From contig LPNY01000139.1 of NCBI GenBank assembly GCA_001655195.1, positions 128,554-192,553 on the forward strand: DNA of 64,000 bases. The letters run 5' to 3'. A model generated the notes under the pieces. It searched no databases, was not told where the DNA came from, and saw only the letters and a program-made list of their open reading frames with translations. Numbering within the stretch: the stretch's first letter is position 1; the number at the start of each line of letters is the position of its first letter. Positions 1 to 7,846 of the stretch are shown here, piece after piece. The position numbers and the translations under genes were made by a program. The stretch comes from Arcobacter sp. EP1 (GTDB lineage: Bacteria > Campylobacterota > Campylobacteria > Campylobacterales > Arcobacteraceae).

Positions 1-797
1 GTTAAGTTGTCAATTTCGCTGGCTTTCATTCCTACTCGGGCATTATCGATGGCATTTAATTGTGCTTTTAAAACAATATCATAAATTTTTTGATGTTTTT
101 TCTTTTTAAAGGTTTGTTCACGTTTAAAGTTAAAGTGTTCAAAGTCAACATGACTCACACAGGTTCTATCACTACAATATCGTTTATATTTTACACCTGC
201 ATCCATAAGCAACAAGTCATCTTTGTGAAGTTTTTTTCCTGTTGGTAGGGCATGAGGTTTAGCCGCATTTGCATTAATTGCAACAATAGGTTCAAAACTA
301 AGTCCTAGTTTTCCCACCTGACTCATTTTTTCAGTGGCTTTAAAAAAGAGGAATTTTTCAGTGGCTTCAAATCCATTTTTTCGTACGTATTTTGCAAACT
401 CTTTAAAGCCTTGTCGTCCTAGTTTTGCCGCTTTGTGTAAAATCGTAATCTCATCATCACTTTTTATCATACGTTTTTTTTGGGAAAAGCTTGGTTCATT
501 GACAAATTTTGCTTTTAATTTTTCGGTAAGTTTAGTAAATGAATCGTAACTAAAGTCATTACCATCAAAGATGATTTTTTTTACTTTAGATTTTTTAATG
601 ACTTTTTGTGCCGCTTCAATTAAGTTTGAGCTCTCTATAACTTTTGCATTTTTTACGTGATCTTGTGCTTCAATAGTATAACGCGCATCGGTGATAAAAA
701 AGGACTCTTTTCCTAAATTAAGATAAATAACATTGTCACATGAGTAACCGCATTCATAATAGATTGCATTTTCATTTTTAAGTATAAAGTTGTTCAT
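1..797 (-). CDS. M24-family metallopeptidase (Xaa-Pro aminopeptidase-like), 3' end outside window
   Basis: The minus frame opens at an ATG at 797-795 and runs without a stop to the window edge, so the C-terminal part is missing. The visible ~265 residues give an N-terminal creatinase-like domain (MNNFILKNENAIYYECGYS, then FFITDARYT) followed by the start of the pita-bread catalytic domain. The first two metal-ligand Asp are visible in LLLMDAGVKY and YCSDRTCV, the usual DxG...SDxTR pattern. The family removes N-terminal residues before proline, or cleaves X-Pro dipeptides, in the cytoplasm. It is transcribed away from aroQ, sharing a 217-bp intergenic region. The function within the family (PepP or PepQ) cannot be fixed from a fragment. 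Confidence 0.85.
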   Translation of the reverse strand, partial: MNNFILKNENAIYYECGYSCDNVIYLNLGKESFFITDARYTIEAQDHVKNAKVIESSNLIEAAQKVIKKSKVKKIIFDGNDFSYDSFTKLTEKLKAKFVNEPSFSQKKRMIKSDDEITILHKAAKLGRQGFKEFAKYVRKNGFEATEKFLFFKATEKMSQVGKLGLSFEPIVAINANAAKPHALPTGKKLHKDDLLLMDAGVKYKRYCSDRTCVSHVDFEHFNFKREQTFKKKKHQKIYDIVLKAQLNAIDNARVGMKASEIDNL

Positions 798-946
798 ATA
801 ATTTCCTATTAAATGGCCCTAAATTTACTAATGAACCTTTCTAAATGATTACTACTTTTTATGCCAATTTATAAAAAATTATCAAAAGTAGTAAAATCTA
901 AAGGGCATTAATAATAAAGCCTGATAAAGTTTAACTAAAATTTGAA

Positions 947-952
947 TATAAT
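947..952 (+). promoter_or_regulatory. Putative -10 box for the aroQ-mqnX-sppA operon
   Basis: A perfect TATAAT stands 63 bp before the aroQ start in AT-rich DNA. Downstream of it a small hairpin (AAGAGC at 973-978, GCTCTT at 988-993) lies in the leader. No clear -35 is seen, which is usual for Campylobacterota housekeeping promoters. The rest of 798-1014 holds nothing else I can name. Confidence 0.5.
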
Positions 953-1014
953 CATAGCCAAAAATTATACAAAAGAGCAATTGATAAGCTCTTGATTTAA
1001 AAAGGAAATATAAT

Positions 1015-1488
1015 ATGAAAATCGCAGTAATTCAAGGTCCAAATCTAAACCTTTTAGGGGTAAGAGAACAAAATATTTACGGACCAATGAGCTTAGAACA
1101 AATTCATGAGCAAATGAAAGCAAGTGCAGCACAAAATGGTGTTGAGTTAGAATTCTTTCAATCAAACTTAGAGGGTGAAATTGTTGATAAAGTGCAAGAG
1201 TGTTTAGGTGAAGTTGATGGTATCATCATTAACCCAGCGGCATACACACACACTTCAATTGCAATTAGAGATGCATTAGCAGCAGTTAATTTACCAACAG
1301 TAGAAGTACATATTTCAAATATCTATAAAAGAGAAGAATTCCGACAAAAATCAATTACCGCTGCTAGTTCAACTGGTGTTATTGCTGGATTTGGACCATT
1401 TGGTTACCACTTAGGACTTATTTCATTAACACAAATTATTAATGAAGTAAAAGCAATGCAAGAAGCTAAGCAACAACAAGAAGCTTAA
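1015..1488 (+). CDS. aroQ: 3-dehydroquinate dehydratase, type II
   Basis: A 157-residue protein of the dodecameric type II dehydroquinase family, which converts 3-dehydroquinate to 3-dehydroshikimate in the shikimate pathway. The diagnostic N-terminal motif [17 protein letters not shown] carries the lid arginine and catalytic tyrosine; [18 protein letters not shown] and [15 protein letters not shown] complete the active site with its His. The length matches the family. AAGGAAA precedes the ATG. The stop overlaps the next start (TAATG at 1486-1490), so it is translationally coupled to mqnX. The aroQ-mqnX-sppA order is also found in C. jejuni (Cj0066c-Cj0068c). Confidence 0.97.
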   Translation: MKIAVIQGPNLNLLGVREQNIYGPMSLEQIHEQMKASAAQNGVELEFFQSNLEGEIVDKVQECLGEVDGIIINPAAYTHTSIAIRDALAAVNLPTVEVHISNIYKREEFRQKSITAASSTGVIAGFGPFGYHLGLISLTQIINEVKAMQEAKQQQEA

Positions 1489-2708
1489 TGAAAATTTTTA
1501 AAGCCTCATGGCTGATAACGTGTGATGACAGCAGTACCATTATAAAAGATGGTGCTATTGTTTTTGATAACAGTATTATCGATGTGGGTGAGATTAGCTT
1601 TATTGAGGAAAAATATCCAAATATTGCTGTTCAAGATTTAGGGACTAACTCTGTTTTAATGCCAGGACTTATTAACTCTCATGTACATTTAGAGTTTTCG
1701 TCTAACACGACAACGTTACAATACGGTAACTTTATGCAATGGCTAAACTCAGTGATTGCTTCACGGGATGTTTTAGTTGAAAAAGCAACAACTGCTTTAA
1801 TGGGTGAAAAACTTGATGATATGCTACGAAGTGGTACGACGACTATTGGTGCAATTTCATCTTATTCTCACGATTTAAAAGCGTGCGTGCAAAGTCCAAT
1901 AAACACTGTCTTTTTTGCTGAAGTTATTGGAAGTAAAGGGGATATGGTCGATACACTTTTTGCAGACTTTAAAAGCAGACTCAATGAAGCAAAAGGGTAT
2001 TTAAGTCAAAATTTTATTCCTGCTATTGCTATACACTCACCATACTCCGTGCATCCTTTTTTATTACGAGAAGTTTTAAAAATTGCACGTGAAGATGAGT
2101 TAGCTTTGAGTTCTCACTTTTTAGAATCACCAGAAGAGTTTGAATGGTTACATAAAGACCAAGGAAGTTTTTTAGAGTTTTTTAAAAACTTTTTAGGTCA
2201 AGAGACAGCTGTTACAAAACCCATGGAGTTTTTAAATCAATTTAGTCAAATGAAAACCCTTTCTTTTACACACTGTGTGGAAGCAAGTGAAAAAGATTTA
2301 GAAAAGATAAAAAGCTTAGGTGCAGTTATTAATCACTGTCCTACCTCTAATAGACTTCTAAATAACAGTAAACTTGACCTTTCAAAGGTTGAAGCCCCTT
2401 ATTCCATAGGAACAGATGGATTGAGTTCAAATAACTCTTTATCTATGTTTGATGAATTAAGAAATGCGCTCATGATACATGAAACGCAAGAAGTAAACGA
2501 ATTTGCTAAAGAGTTACTGGTAAGTGCCACTAAAAATGGTGCAAAAGCATTAGGACTAAATAAAGGTTCTTTGGTTAAAGGGTATGATGCAGATATTATT
2601 GCACTGAATTTACCAAATCATGTTGATGAAGAAGAAAGTGTGGCAACCCATGTCATTCTTCATACAAAAGAGGTAGAGAGAGTCTTTATAGGAGGTGAAA
2701 ATGTTTGA
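1488..2708 (+). CDS. mqnX: Aminofutalosine deaminase-type amidohydrolase (futalosine pathway)
   Basis: A 406-residue amidohydrolase of the cytosine deaminase/TRZ/ATZ type. Metal ligands are visible: HVHLEF (HxH) near residue 65, HSPYSVHP and THCVEAS in the middle, and STDG-like GTDGLSSN near the C-terminal third. In Campylobacterota the enzyme in this position deaminates 6-amino-6-deoxyfutalosine in the futalosine route to menaquinone. That assignment rests on synteny with C. jejuni Cj0067c and on family likeness; another purine or pterin deaminase cannot be excluded from sequence alone. It starts on the last base of the aroQ stop and overlaps sppA by 8 bp. Confidence 0.85.
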   Translation: MKIFKASWLITCDDSSTIIKDGAIVFDNSIIDVGEISFIEEKYPNIAVQDLGTNSVLMPGLINSHVHLEFSSNTTTLQYGNFMQWLNSVIASRDVLVEKATTALMGEKLDDMLRSGTTTIGAISSYSHDLKACVQSPINTVFFAEVIGSKGDMVDTLFADFKSRLNEAKGYLSQNFIPAIAIHSPYSVHPFLLREVLKIAREDELALSSHFLESPEEFEWLHKDQGSFLEFFKNFLGQETAVTKPMEFLNQFSQMKTLSFTHCVEASEKDLEKIKSLGAVINHCPTSNRLLNNSKLDLSKVEAPYSIGTDGLSSNNSLSMFDELRNALMIHETQEVNEFAKELLVSATKNGAKALGLNKGSLVKGYDADIIALNLPNHVDEEESVATHVILHTKEVERVFIGGENV

Positions 2709-3585
2709 TTTTTTTAAAACACTATTTACTCCCGTTATTGCTATTTTGGATTTTATTACGAAATACTTTAAAACGGTTGTTTTTTTAACCATCATCTATT
2801 TTGTTGTAGGTTCAGATGATGTAGCTGTAAAAGAGATGAATAGTGGAGCAAATCTACAAAAAATAGAGTTAGTTGGTCCAATTTTAGATGTAAAAACAGT
2901 TTTAGAAAAAATTGATGAAGCAAAATCAAATAAAAACATCAAAGGTGTTTTACTTGAAGTAAACTCTCCTGGTGGTGCAGTTGCTCCTTCTGTAGAGTTA
3001 ACCTATGCTATTAAAGAGTTAGTGGCAAAAAAACCCGTAGTTGCATATGCTAGTGGTATTATGGCAAGTGGAAGTTATTATGCTTCTATTTATGCCAATA
3101 AAATCATCGCAAATCCAGGAAGTATGGTGGGTTCTATTGGAGTTATTTTCCAAGGAACAAACCTTGAAGAACTGATGGAAAAAATTGGTGTTGCTACTCA
3201 AACTGTAAAAGCAGGGCGATTCAAAGAAGCAGGAACACCTACACGAGACTGGAAAGCTTATGAAAAAGAAGAGCTTGAAAAAGTGATTAATGATACCTAT
3301 GATATGTTTATTACTGATGTGGCAACTGCTCGAAAACTTGATAAAACAAAACATGAAGAGTTTGCAGATGCTCATATCTTTACTGCACGACAAGCACAAA
3401 AAGTAGGGTTAATTGATGAGGTAGGAACTATGAGTCTTGCTCAAGAAGCATTGTATCAATTAAGTGATGTAAAAAATCCTGTGTGGACAAAAGAGGATAA
3501 GTTTGAAAAATTTATGGATAAAATTATCAATGAAGCAGTTTCAAATTTTTCAGTACATTTTTCCAATGGATTGAAAGCCTACTAA
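2701..3585 (+). CDS. sppA: Signal peptide peptidase SppA, S49 family (short form)
   Basis: A 294-residue membrane-anchored serine protease that degrades cleaved signal peptides. One membrane segment lies at about residues 23-40 (TVVFLTIIYFVVG). The S49 core follows: LLEVNSPGGAV and the nucleophile region GIMASGSYYASIYANKI (MASGSYY), then the Lys general base in the KxGxFKEAG-like AGRFKEAGTPTRDW. It is the single-domain short form. I chose ATG 2701 over GTG 2695 because AGGAGG at 2689-2694 is then 6 bp away. It is the last gene of the aroQ-mqnX-sppA operon. Confidence 0.93.
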   Translation: MFDFFKTLFTPVIAILDFITKYFKTVVFLTIIYFVVGSDDVAVKEMNSGANLQKIELVGPILDVKTVLEKIDEAKSNKNIKGVLLEVNSPGGAVAPSVELTYAIKELVAKKPVVAYASGIMASGSYYASIYANKIIANPGSMVGSIGVIFQGTNLEELMEKIGVATQTVKAGRFKEAGTPTRDWKAYEKEELEKVINDTYDMFITDVATARKLDKTKHEEFADAHIFTARQAQKVGLIDEVGTMSLAQEALYQLSDVKNPVWTKEDKFEKFMDKIINEAVSNFSVHFSNGLKAY

Positions 3586-3599
3586 TTAAAAACAAATTT

Positions 3600-3637
3600 A
3601 GCTCTTTATCTTATTTTAAATAGTATGTTAAAGAGCT
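3600..3637 (+). terminator. Stem-loop after sppA
   Basis: AGCTCTTTA (3600-3608) and TAAAGAGCT (3629-3637) form a perfect 9-bp stem with a 20-nt loop just after the sppA stop. No U-run follows directly, so it is a weak terminator candidate. Confidence 0.4.
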
Positions 3638-3646
3638 TTAAACTAG

Positions 3647-3654
3647 CCCCCCCC
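3647..3654 (+). repeat. Intergenic homopolymer C8 tract
   Basis: Eight cytosines in a row lie in an AT-rich intergenic stretch, 47 bp before the direct-repeat operator and 114 bp before the first secreted-protein gene. Poly-G/C runs of eight or more are known slip-prone, phase-variable sites in Campylobacter. Whether this one varies is unknown. Confidence 0.8.
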
Positions 3655-3700
3655 TCTTTTTTAATACTTTTCTTTTAAATTTTTTCGAGTTATCTATTTT

Positions 3701-3718
3701 TGTGACAGAAACTGTGAC
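3701..3718 (+). promoter_or_regulatory. Direct-repeat operator TGTGAC-N6-TGTGAC (copy 1)
   Basis: TGTGAC at 3701-3706 and 3713-3718 gives a 12-bp period. It lies 50 bp before the first secreted-protein gene, upstream of TATAAT at 3735-3740. The 19-bp core 3703-3721 is repeated exactly at 4474-4492 before the second paralog. The same TGTGAC-N6-TGTGAC arrangement precedes the stand-alone winged-helix regulator (54713-54730). Recognition by that regulator is inferred. Confidence 0.7.
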
Positions 3719-3734
3719 GACTATTATCTAAAAT

Positions 3735-3740
3735 TATAAT
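3735..3740 (+). promoter_or_regulatory. Putative -10 box of the first secreted-protein gene
   Basis: TATAAT lies 16 bp after the operator and 28 bp before the start codon. The operator occupies the place of a -35 element, as expected for an OmpR-type activator. Confidence 0.5.
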
Positions 3741-3767
3741 CAAATACTTTAATATAAAAGGAAAAAG

Positions 3768-4436
3768 ATGAACAGAATTCTAGGAATATTAGTATTGATA
3801 CTAATAAATGTGCAAGCAGATTATAAATTAGTGTTGATTGATGAATCAGGAAATCAAACCCAAGAATGTATAAAGAGTTATAGTTTCTCTAATAATTTAG
3901 AGAGTATATCCCGGCAAAACGGTTTGACAAATGAAAGTTTCTCTCTAGATGAAACATTAACAAATAAAACATGGGTTGACGGAAAGCCAATTTACAGAAG
4001 AGTTTTTTTTATAGAGGATGTACGTTCTTATAATGCGGGAAAAGATGCTTGGATTGCTTTTGCTAATAATATAGATATGGAAACTGTGATAACTGATGAT
4101 ATCGTTATGATTAACCCAAACTATAGAAGAGAAGGTTTAAATACAGATATTTGGTACGTACAGGTTGATTATCGTATTGATACAAAAGAGGTTCGTATGA
4201 ATACAAATTGGCCTGCAGAATGGCCTAAAGAAAATGTCTATGTTGTATTTGAATATACTAAACCAAATGATTCAGTAACTTCTGCATCAAATAGTTTTAA
4301 ATCCTATTTACATTATATACCAAGCTCTTCACAGAATGATGAAGTTAAAACTATTGATTTAAAAGAAAAAGGAGTTCAATTTTTAGAAGGTTACTCTTAT
4401 GATTCTTTATTAGATAGTTGTGAAAAACCTCAATAA
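3768..4436 (+). CDS. Secreted protein of unknown function, paralog 1 of a tandem pair
   Basis: 222 residues with a short hydrophobic N-terminus (NRILGILVLILINVQA) that fits a Sec signal peptide, so the product is probably periplasmic or outside the cell. The N-terminal third (DYKLVLIDESGNQTQEC, KSYSFSNNLES) and the C-terminal part (SYLHYIPSSS, KGVQFLEGYSYDS, then a final Cys) are nearly shared with the next gene; the centre is diverged. Two conserved Cys, in TQEC and near the C-terminus, could form a disulfide. The middle (KTWVDGKPIYRRVF, ANNIDMETVI, VVFEYTKPND) recalls a domain I know from phage tail or structural proteins; this is from memory. Start supported by AAGGAAAAAG. No function can be assigned. 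Confidence 0.85.
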   Translation: MNRILGILVLILINVQADYKLVLIDESGNQTQECIKSYSFSNNLESISRQNGLTNESFSLDETLTNKTWVDGKPIYRRVFFIEDVRSYNAGKDAWIAFANNIDMETVITDDIVMINPNYRREGLNTDIWYVQVDYRIDTKEVRMNTNWPAEWPKENVYVVFEYTKPNDSVTSASNSFKSYLHYIPSSSQNDEVKTIDLKEKGVQFLEGYSYDSLLDSCEKPQ

Positions 4437-4471
4437 TAGATTAGATTATTGAATAAAAAAAGAGAATAAAG

Positions 4472-4489
4472 TATGACAGAAACTGTGAC
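4472..4489 (+). promoter_or_regulatory. Direct-repeat operator (copy 2), first half TATGAC
   Basis: TATGAC at 4472-4477 and TGTGAC at 4484-4489 keep the 12-bp period of copy 1, with the same N6 spacer (AGAAAC). The site is 31 bp before the second paralog's start, and a TATAAA follows at 4498-4503. A separate operator for each paralog suggests each has its own promoter. Confidence 0.65.
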
Positions 4490-4519
4490 GACAGTACTAT
4501 AAAATAAAAGGAGAAATAA

Positions 4520-5269
4520 ATGAAAAAAGTTTTAAGTTTAGGGATATTAAGTATATTGAGTTCATTATCTTTATATGCCGATTATATGTTGGTTTTAACT
4601 GATAGTGAAGGTAATCAAACACAAGAGTGTGTGAAAAGTTATAGTTTCTCTAATAATCTGGAGAGTTTAGTACATAGTGATAATTTTGAGACCGAAAGTC
4701 TATCATTAAATGAGGTTAGAACAAATAAAAAATGGATTGATGGGAAGCCAATTTATAAAAGAGTATTTCGTTATTATAATGAAAATGGGATCAAATTAAA
4801 CTATGTTCATTATTTAGGTGCAGCTGATAATATAGAACAGGTCATAACTGGAAATCTTGTAGCTAGACGCACAAATGAGCCAACAGATCCTGTAGATCAC
4901 TCAAATTTAATGTTTACGGATACATCTTATTTAGTTCATTTTGTTGGTTATGCAAAAAAAGAGTTTTTACAAACCTATGAAGATAGTAACACTATTATAG
5001 GCAATAATGGAGAAGGGACTAATGGTTTTTGGTTTAAAGGATTAATGACTCATCCGGCATATGATGAGTTTTATTATACAGTAGAATACACTAAAACAAT
5101 TGATACGGAAAATAGTTCCAAAAATACTTTTATATCATATTTACATTATGTACCAAGTTCATCTAATGCTAATGAAGTAGTTACAAAAAATATGGAGGAG
5201 TTAGGTGTTCAGTTTTTAAAAAATTATATCTATGATAGTTCAATTAATAGCTGTACAAAGGTTAATTAA
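4520..5269 (+). CDS. Secreted protein of unknown function, paralog 2 of a tandem pair
   Basis: 249 residues with a clear signal peptide (KKVLSLGILSILSSLSLYA|DYM). It shares with the preceding gene DYxLVLxDxxGNQTQEC, KSYSFSNNLES, WxDGKPIYxRVF, YTK, FxSYLHYxPSSS, GVQFL and a penultimate-region Cys. The central section is about 30 residues longer and largely different, so the shared flanks look like a scaffold carrying a variable middle. GKPIYKRVF, AADNIEQVI and YYTVEYTKTID resemble a phage tail-type domain (memory only). The start follows AAAGGAG by 6 bp. It converges on ackA with a shared terminator. Confidence 0.87.
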   Translation: MKKVLSLGILSILSSLSLYADYMLVLTDSEGNQTQECVKSYSFSNNLESLVHSDNFETESLSLNEVRTNKKWIDGKPIYKRVFRYYNENGIKLNYVHYLGAADNIEQVITGNLVARRTNEPTDPVDHSNLMFTDTSYLVHFVGYAKKEFLQTYEDSNTIIGNNGEGTNGFWFKGLMTHPAYDEFYYTVEYTKTIDTENSSKNTFISYLHYVPSSSNANEVVTKNMEELGVQFLKNYIYDSSINSCTKVN

Positions 5270-5283
5270 AATTTAGAAGCAAT

Positions 5284-5318
5284 AAAAAAGGGATGAAGAT
5301 TAACTTCATCCCTTTTTT
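5284..5318. terminator. Bidirectional rho-independent terminator
   Basis: AAAAAAGGGATGAAG (5284-5298), loop ATTAA, and CTTCATCCCTTTTTT (5304-5318) form a perfect 15-bp stem flanked by A and T runs. It serves both the secreted-protein gene on plus and ackA on minus. Confidence 0.92.
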
Positions 5319-5347
5319 TATATCTTACAAAGTGTAAGAGGTAATGA

Positions 5348-6547
5348 CTAGTCAATACCCTTAACGATTTTGTACGTATCATTTGCAATAACATACTCTT
5401 CATTTGTAGGAATAACAAAGATTCGACCTTTAGAACCATTTGTAGAAATGTCTCTTGCCTCACCTGATCTTTTGTTATTTTTAGTTGGATCAATGTTAAG
5501 TCCCATGTAATCTAAACCAGAACATACTTTTTCTCTGATTAATGCAGCATTTTCACCAATACCACCTGTGAAACATAATGCGTCAACACCATCAAGTGCT
5601 GCTGCGTATGAACCAACGTATTTTTTGATAATGTAAGCAATCATATCAACTGCTAATCTACATTTGTCATCACCTTCATCCATACCTTCTAATACTTCTC
5701 TTAAGTCAGAAGATTTTTCAGAGATACCAACGATTCCAGATTTTTTGTTAAGTACATCTAACATTTCTTTGATTGATAAACCATCAGTTTCCATCATGTA
5801 CTGGATTGCACCCGCACCAATGTCACCTGATCTTGTTCCCATCATAAGACCTTGAACAGGAGTAAGACCCATAGATGTATCAATACATTTACCATCAAAT
5901 ACAGCAGATACAGAAGAACCGTTACCTAAATGACATACGATTACTCTTGTGTTGTGTTTTTTGTCTAACATTTCTCTTGCAGCTTCAGATACGAAGAAGT
6001 GGCTAGTTCCGTGGAAACCATATTTTCTTACACCATTTCTTGTGTATTGGTCATATGGAAGTGGGTACATAAATGCATAGTCAGGCATAGTTTGGTGGAA
6101 AGCAGTATCAAATACAGCTACATTTGGCTTACCTGGCATTAAGTCTTGACAAATTTCCATACCCATGATGTTTGCAGGGTTATGTAAAGGAGCTAAAGGA
6201 ATTAACTCTTTCATTTTGTTAATTACTGCATCAGTTACCATTACAGAACCAGCGAATTCTTCTCCACCGTGTACTGCTCTGTGTCCAATAGCTTCGATAT
6301 CATCAACAGAACTAATAACTTTACCTTCACCATCAGTTAACGTTTTTAATACTAACTCAATCGCCTCTTTATGTGTAGGCATTGCAGTTTCTACTTTGAT
6401 TTTTTTGTCATCACCAAATTCGTGTTTTAAAACACCATCGATTCCGATTCTTTCACAAATCCCTACTGCTAAAACCTCTTTGTTGATTGGGTTCATTAAT
6501 TGATACTTTAATGACGAACTTCCTGCATTTAAAATGAATACTAACAT
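5348..6547 (-). CDS. ackA: Acetate kinase (copy 1, distal to pta)
   Basis: 399 residues, full family length. It interconverts acetate plus ATP with acetyl phosphate plus ADP. Visible signatures: LNAGSSSLKYQL at the N-terminus (Asn7), GHRAVHGGE (substrate Arg), FDTAFHQTMP (catalytic Asp), CHLGNGSSVSA, MGTRSGDIGAG (Arg of the transition state), FTGGIGEN and the C-terminal NEEYVIAND with its Glu. It follows pta by 30 bp on the same strand, the usual pta-ackA operon. A second acetate kinase gene lies upstream of pta. Confidence 0.97.
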   Translation of the reverse strand: MLVFILNAGSSSLKYQLMNPINKEVLAVGICERIGIDGVLKHEFGDDKKIKVETAMPTHKEAIELVLKTLTDGEGKVISSVDDIEAIGHRAVHGGEEFAGSVMVTDAVINKMKELIPLAPLHNPANIMGMEICQDLMPGKPNVAVFDTAFHQTMPDYAFMYPLPYDQYTRNGVRKYGFHGTSHFFVSEAAREMLDKKHNTRVIVCHLGNGSSVSAVFDGKCIDTSMGLTPVQGLMMGTRSGDIGAGAIQYMMETDGLSIKEMLDVLNKKSGIVGISEKSSDLREVLEGMDEGDDKCRLAVDMIAYIIKKYVGSYAAALDGVDALCFTGGIGENAALIREKVCSGLDYMGLNIDPTKNNKRSGEARDISTNGSKGRIFVIPTNEEYVIANDTYKIVKGID

Positions 6548-6577
6548 ATATTTTCTCCCTTATTTAGTGTTTAATTT

Positions 6578-7570
6578 TTAAGCTTGAGTTGCAGTGATAG
6601 CAACTAAGTTTGAAATGTCCTCTACGGAACATCCTCTTGATAAATCATTTACTGGTTTTGCTAAACCTTGTACGATTGGTCCATGTGCATCAGCTTTTGC
6701 AAATCTTTGAACTAATTTATATCCGATGTTACCTGCTTGTAAGTCTGGGAATACAAGAACATTTGCAGTTCCAGCTACTTTTGAGTCTGGTGCTTTTTTC
6801 TTACCAATTGCTTCAACGATTGCAGCATCTGCTTGCATCTCACCATCAAATGCAAAGTCAACATTTCTATCTTTTAAGATTTGAACTGCATTTTGTACTT
6901 TGTCTACTAGTGGGTGTTTTGCACTTCCCATTGTTGAGAATGATAACATAGCAACTCGTGGCTCTAAACCAACAACAGATGCAGCAGTTGCAGCAGTTGA
7001 CTGCGCAATATCAGCTAATTGTTCTGCGTTTGGTTCTGGGTTAACTGCACAATCTGCAAAAAGAATTAAACCATTGTCTCCAAATTGACCGTCAGCTGTT
7101 TCCATTACGAATGCTGAAGATACAGTTTTAACACCAGGAGCAGTTTTAATTACTTGAATAGCTGCTCTTAATACGTCAGCAGTTGCAGAGTTTGAACCTG
7201 CTACTAATCCATCAGCATCACCTAATCTAACCATCATACAACCAAAGAATCTTGGCTCAGTTGTCATGATTTCAGTTGCATCTTCTTTAGAAAGACCTTT
7301 AGATTTTCTAAGTTCAACAAGCTCATTTACATATGCATCAATATTGTCAAATTTCTTTGGATCAATAATCGTAGCTCCCTCAATATTCGCTCCGCATGAT
7401 GCAGCATCAGCTTTGATTGTATCTTCGTTACCAATAAGTACAACATTTGCTGTTTTATCATTTAATACTATCTCAGTAGCTTTTAATACTCTCTCGTCCT
7501 CTGATTCTGGAAGAACGATCGTTCTTAGCTCTTTTTTAGCATTTTCTTTAATACTATCAATTAAACCCAT
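6578..7570 (-). CDS. pta: Phosphate acetyltransferase
   Basis: 330 residues, the short form without the N-terminal regulatory domain of E. coli Pta. It converts acetyl-CoA plus phosphate to acetyl phosphate plus CoA. Family motifs: VLPESEDERVLKAT, VAGSNSATADVLRAAIQVI, FADCAVNPEPNAEQLADIA, and the C-terminal FPDLQAGNIGYKLVQRFA. The SD AAAGGA precedes the ATG at 7570. Upstream lie a TATAAT at 7603-7608 on the minus strand and a TAGCATT-type box (7620-7637), so this is the promoter-proximal gene of pta-ackA. Confidence 0.97.
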   Translation of the reverse strand: MGLIDSIKENAKKELRTIVLPESEDERVLKATEIVLNDKTANVVLIGNEDTIKADAASCGANIEGATIIDPKKFDNIDAYVNELVELRKSKGLSKEDATEIMTTEPRFFGCMMVRLGDADGLVAGSNSATADVLRAAIQVIKTAPGVKTVSSAFVMETADGQFGDNGLILFADCAVNPEPNAEQLADIAQSTAATAASVVGLEPRVAMLSFSTMGSAKHPLVDKVQNAVQILKDRNVDFAFDGEMQADAAIVEAIGKKKAPDSKVAGTANVLVFPDLQAGNIGYKLVQRFAKADAHGPIVQGLAKPVNDLSRGCSVEDISNLVAITATQA

Positions 7571-7602
7571 TCATATATCCTTTCTGCTTTTATGAGTGAC
7601 AG

Positions 7603-7608
7603 ATTATA
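7603..7608 (-). promoter_or_regulatory. Putative -10 box of pta-ackA
   Basis: TATAAT on the minus strand, 33 bp before the pta start and exactly 11 bp after the direct-repeat box at 7620-7637. Confidence 0.6.
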
Positions 7609-7619
7609 AATAAGGAGTG

Positions 7620-7637
7620 TAGCATTAGTGTAGCTTC
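7620..7637 (-). promoter_or_regulatory. Acetate-island box at pta: GAAGCTA-N4-AATGCTA
   Basis: Read on the minus strand, two GCTA-ended heptamers stand 11 bp apart and end 11 bp before a TATAAT. Related boxes precede all three symporter operons (13838-13855, 16184-16201, 16313-16341, 21297-21324). Direct repeats with 11-bp period in the -35 region are typical binding sites of OmpR/PhoB-family regulators. Confidence 0.65.
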
Positions 7638-7791
7638 ACCCTTTTTTTAATCTTGTGTACTGAATATTTTAGTCAAACATTTCAAAAAGATACATAAAAT
7701 CTACATATATAAAAATAAAAATTTAAGATGGGAAGTTTCGTAATAAAATAGAGGATAAATAAAAGATTTTAGAGAGTGGAAAAGTGTAAAA

Positions 7792-7808
7792 TGTACAACT
7801 TTTGTACA
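7792..7808. promoter_or_regulatory. TGTACA-N5-TGTACA motif (copy 1)
   Basis: TGTACA at 7792-7797 and 7803-7808, inside the larger palindrome ATGTACAA-CTT-TTGTACAT (7791-7809). It lies 222 bp upstream of the pta start, just past the second ackA gene. The same period recurs at 14025 and 26373. The binding factor is unknown. Confidence 0.45.
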
Positions 7809-7818
7809 TGATGTTCTA

Positions 7819-7846
7819 TTAACAAAAGCACTTAGGCTTTTGTTAA
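7819..7846 (-). terminator. Stem-loop overlapping the ackA copy-2 stop
   Basis: TTAACAAAAGC (7819-7829) and GCTTTTGTTAA (7836-7846) form a perfect 11-bp stem with a 6-nt loop that contains the stop codon. No long U-run follows, so termination is plausible but not certain. Confidence 0.5.

Noticed and set aside
6610-7595. Several plus-strand frames of 60-113 codons opposite pta and ackA
   Set aside because: They mirror strongly coding minus-strand genes with full family motifs; they are shadows caused by codon composition.
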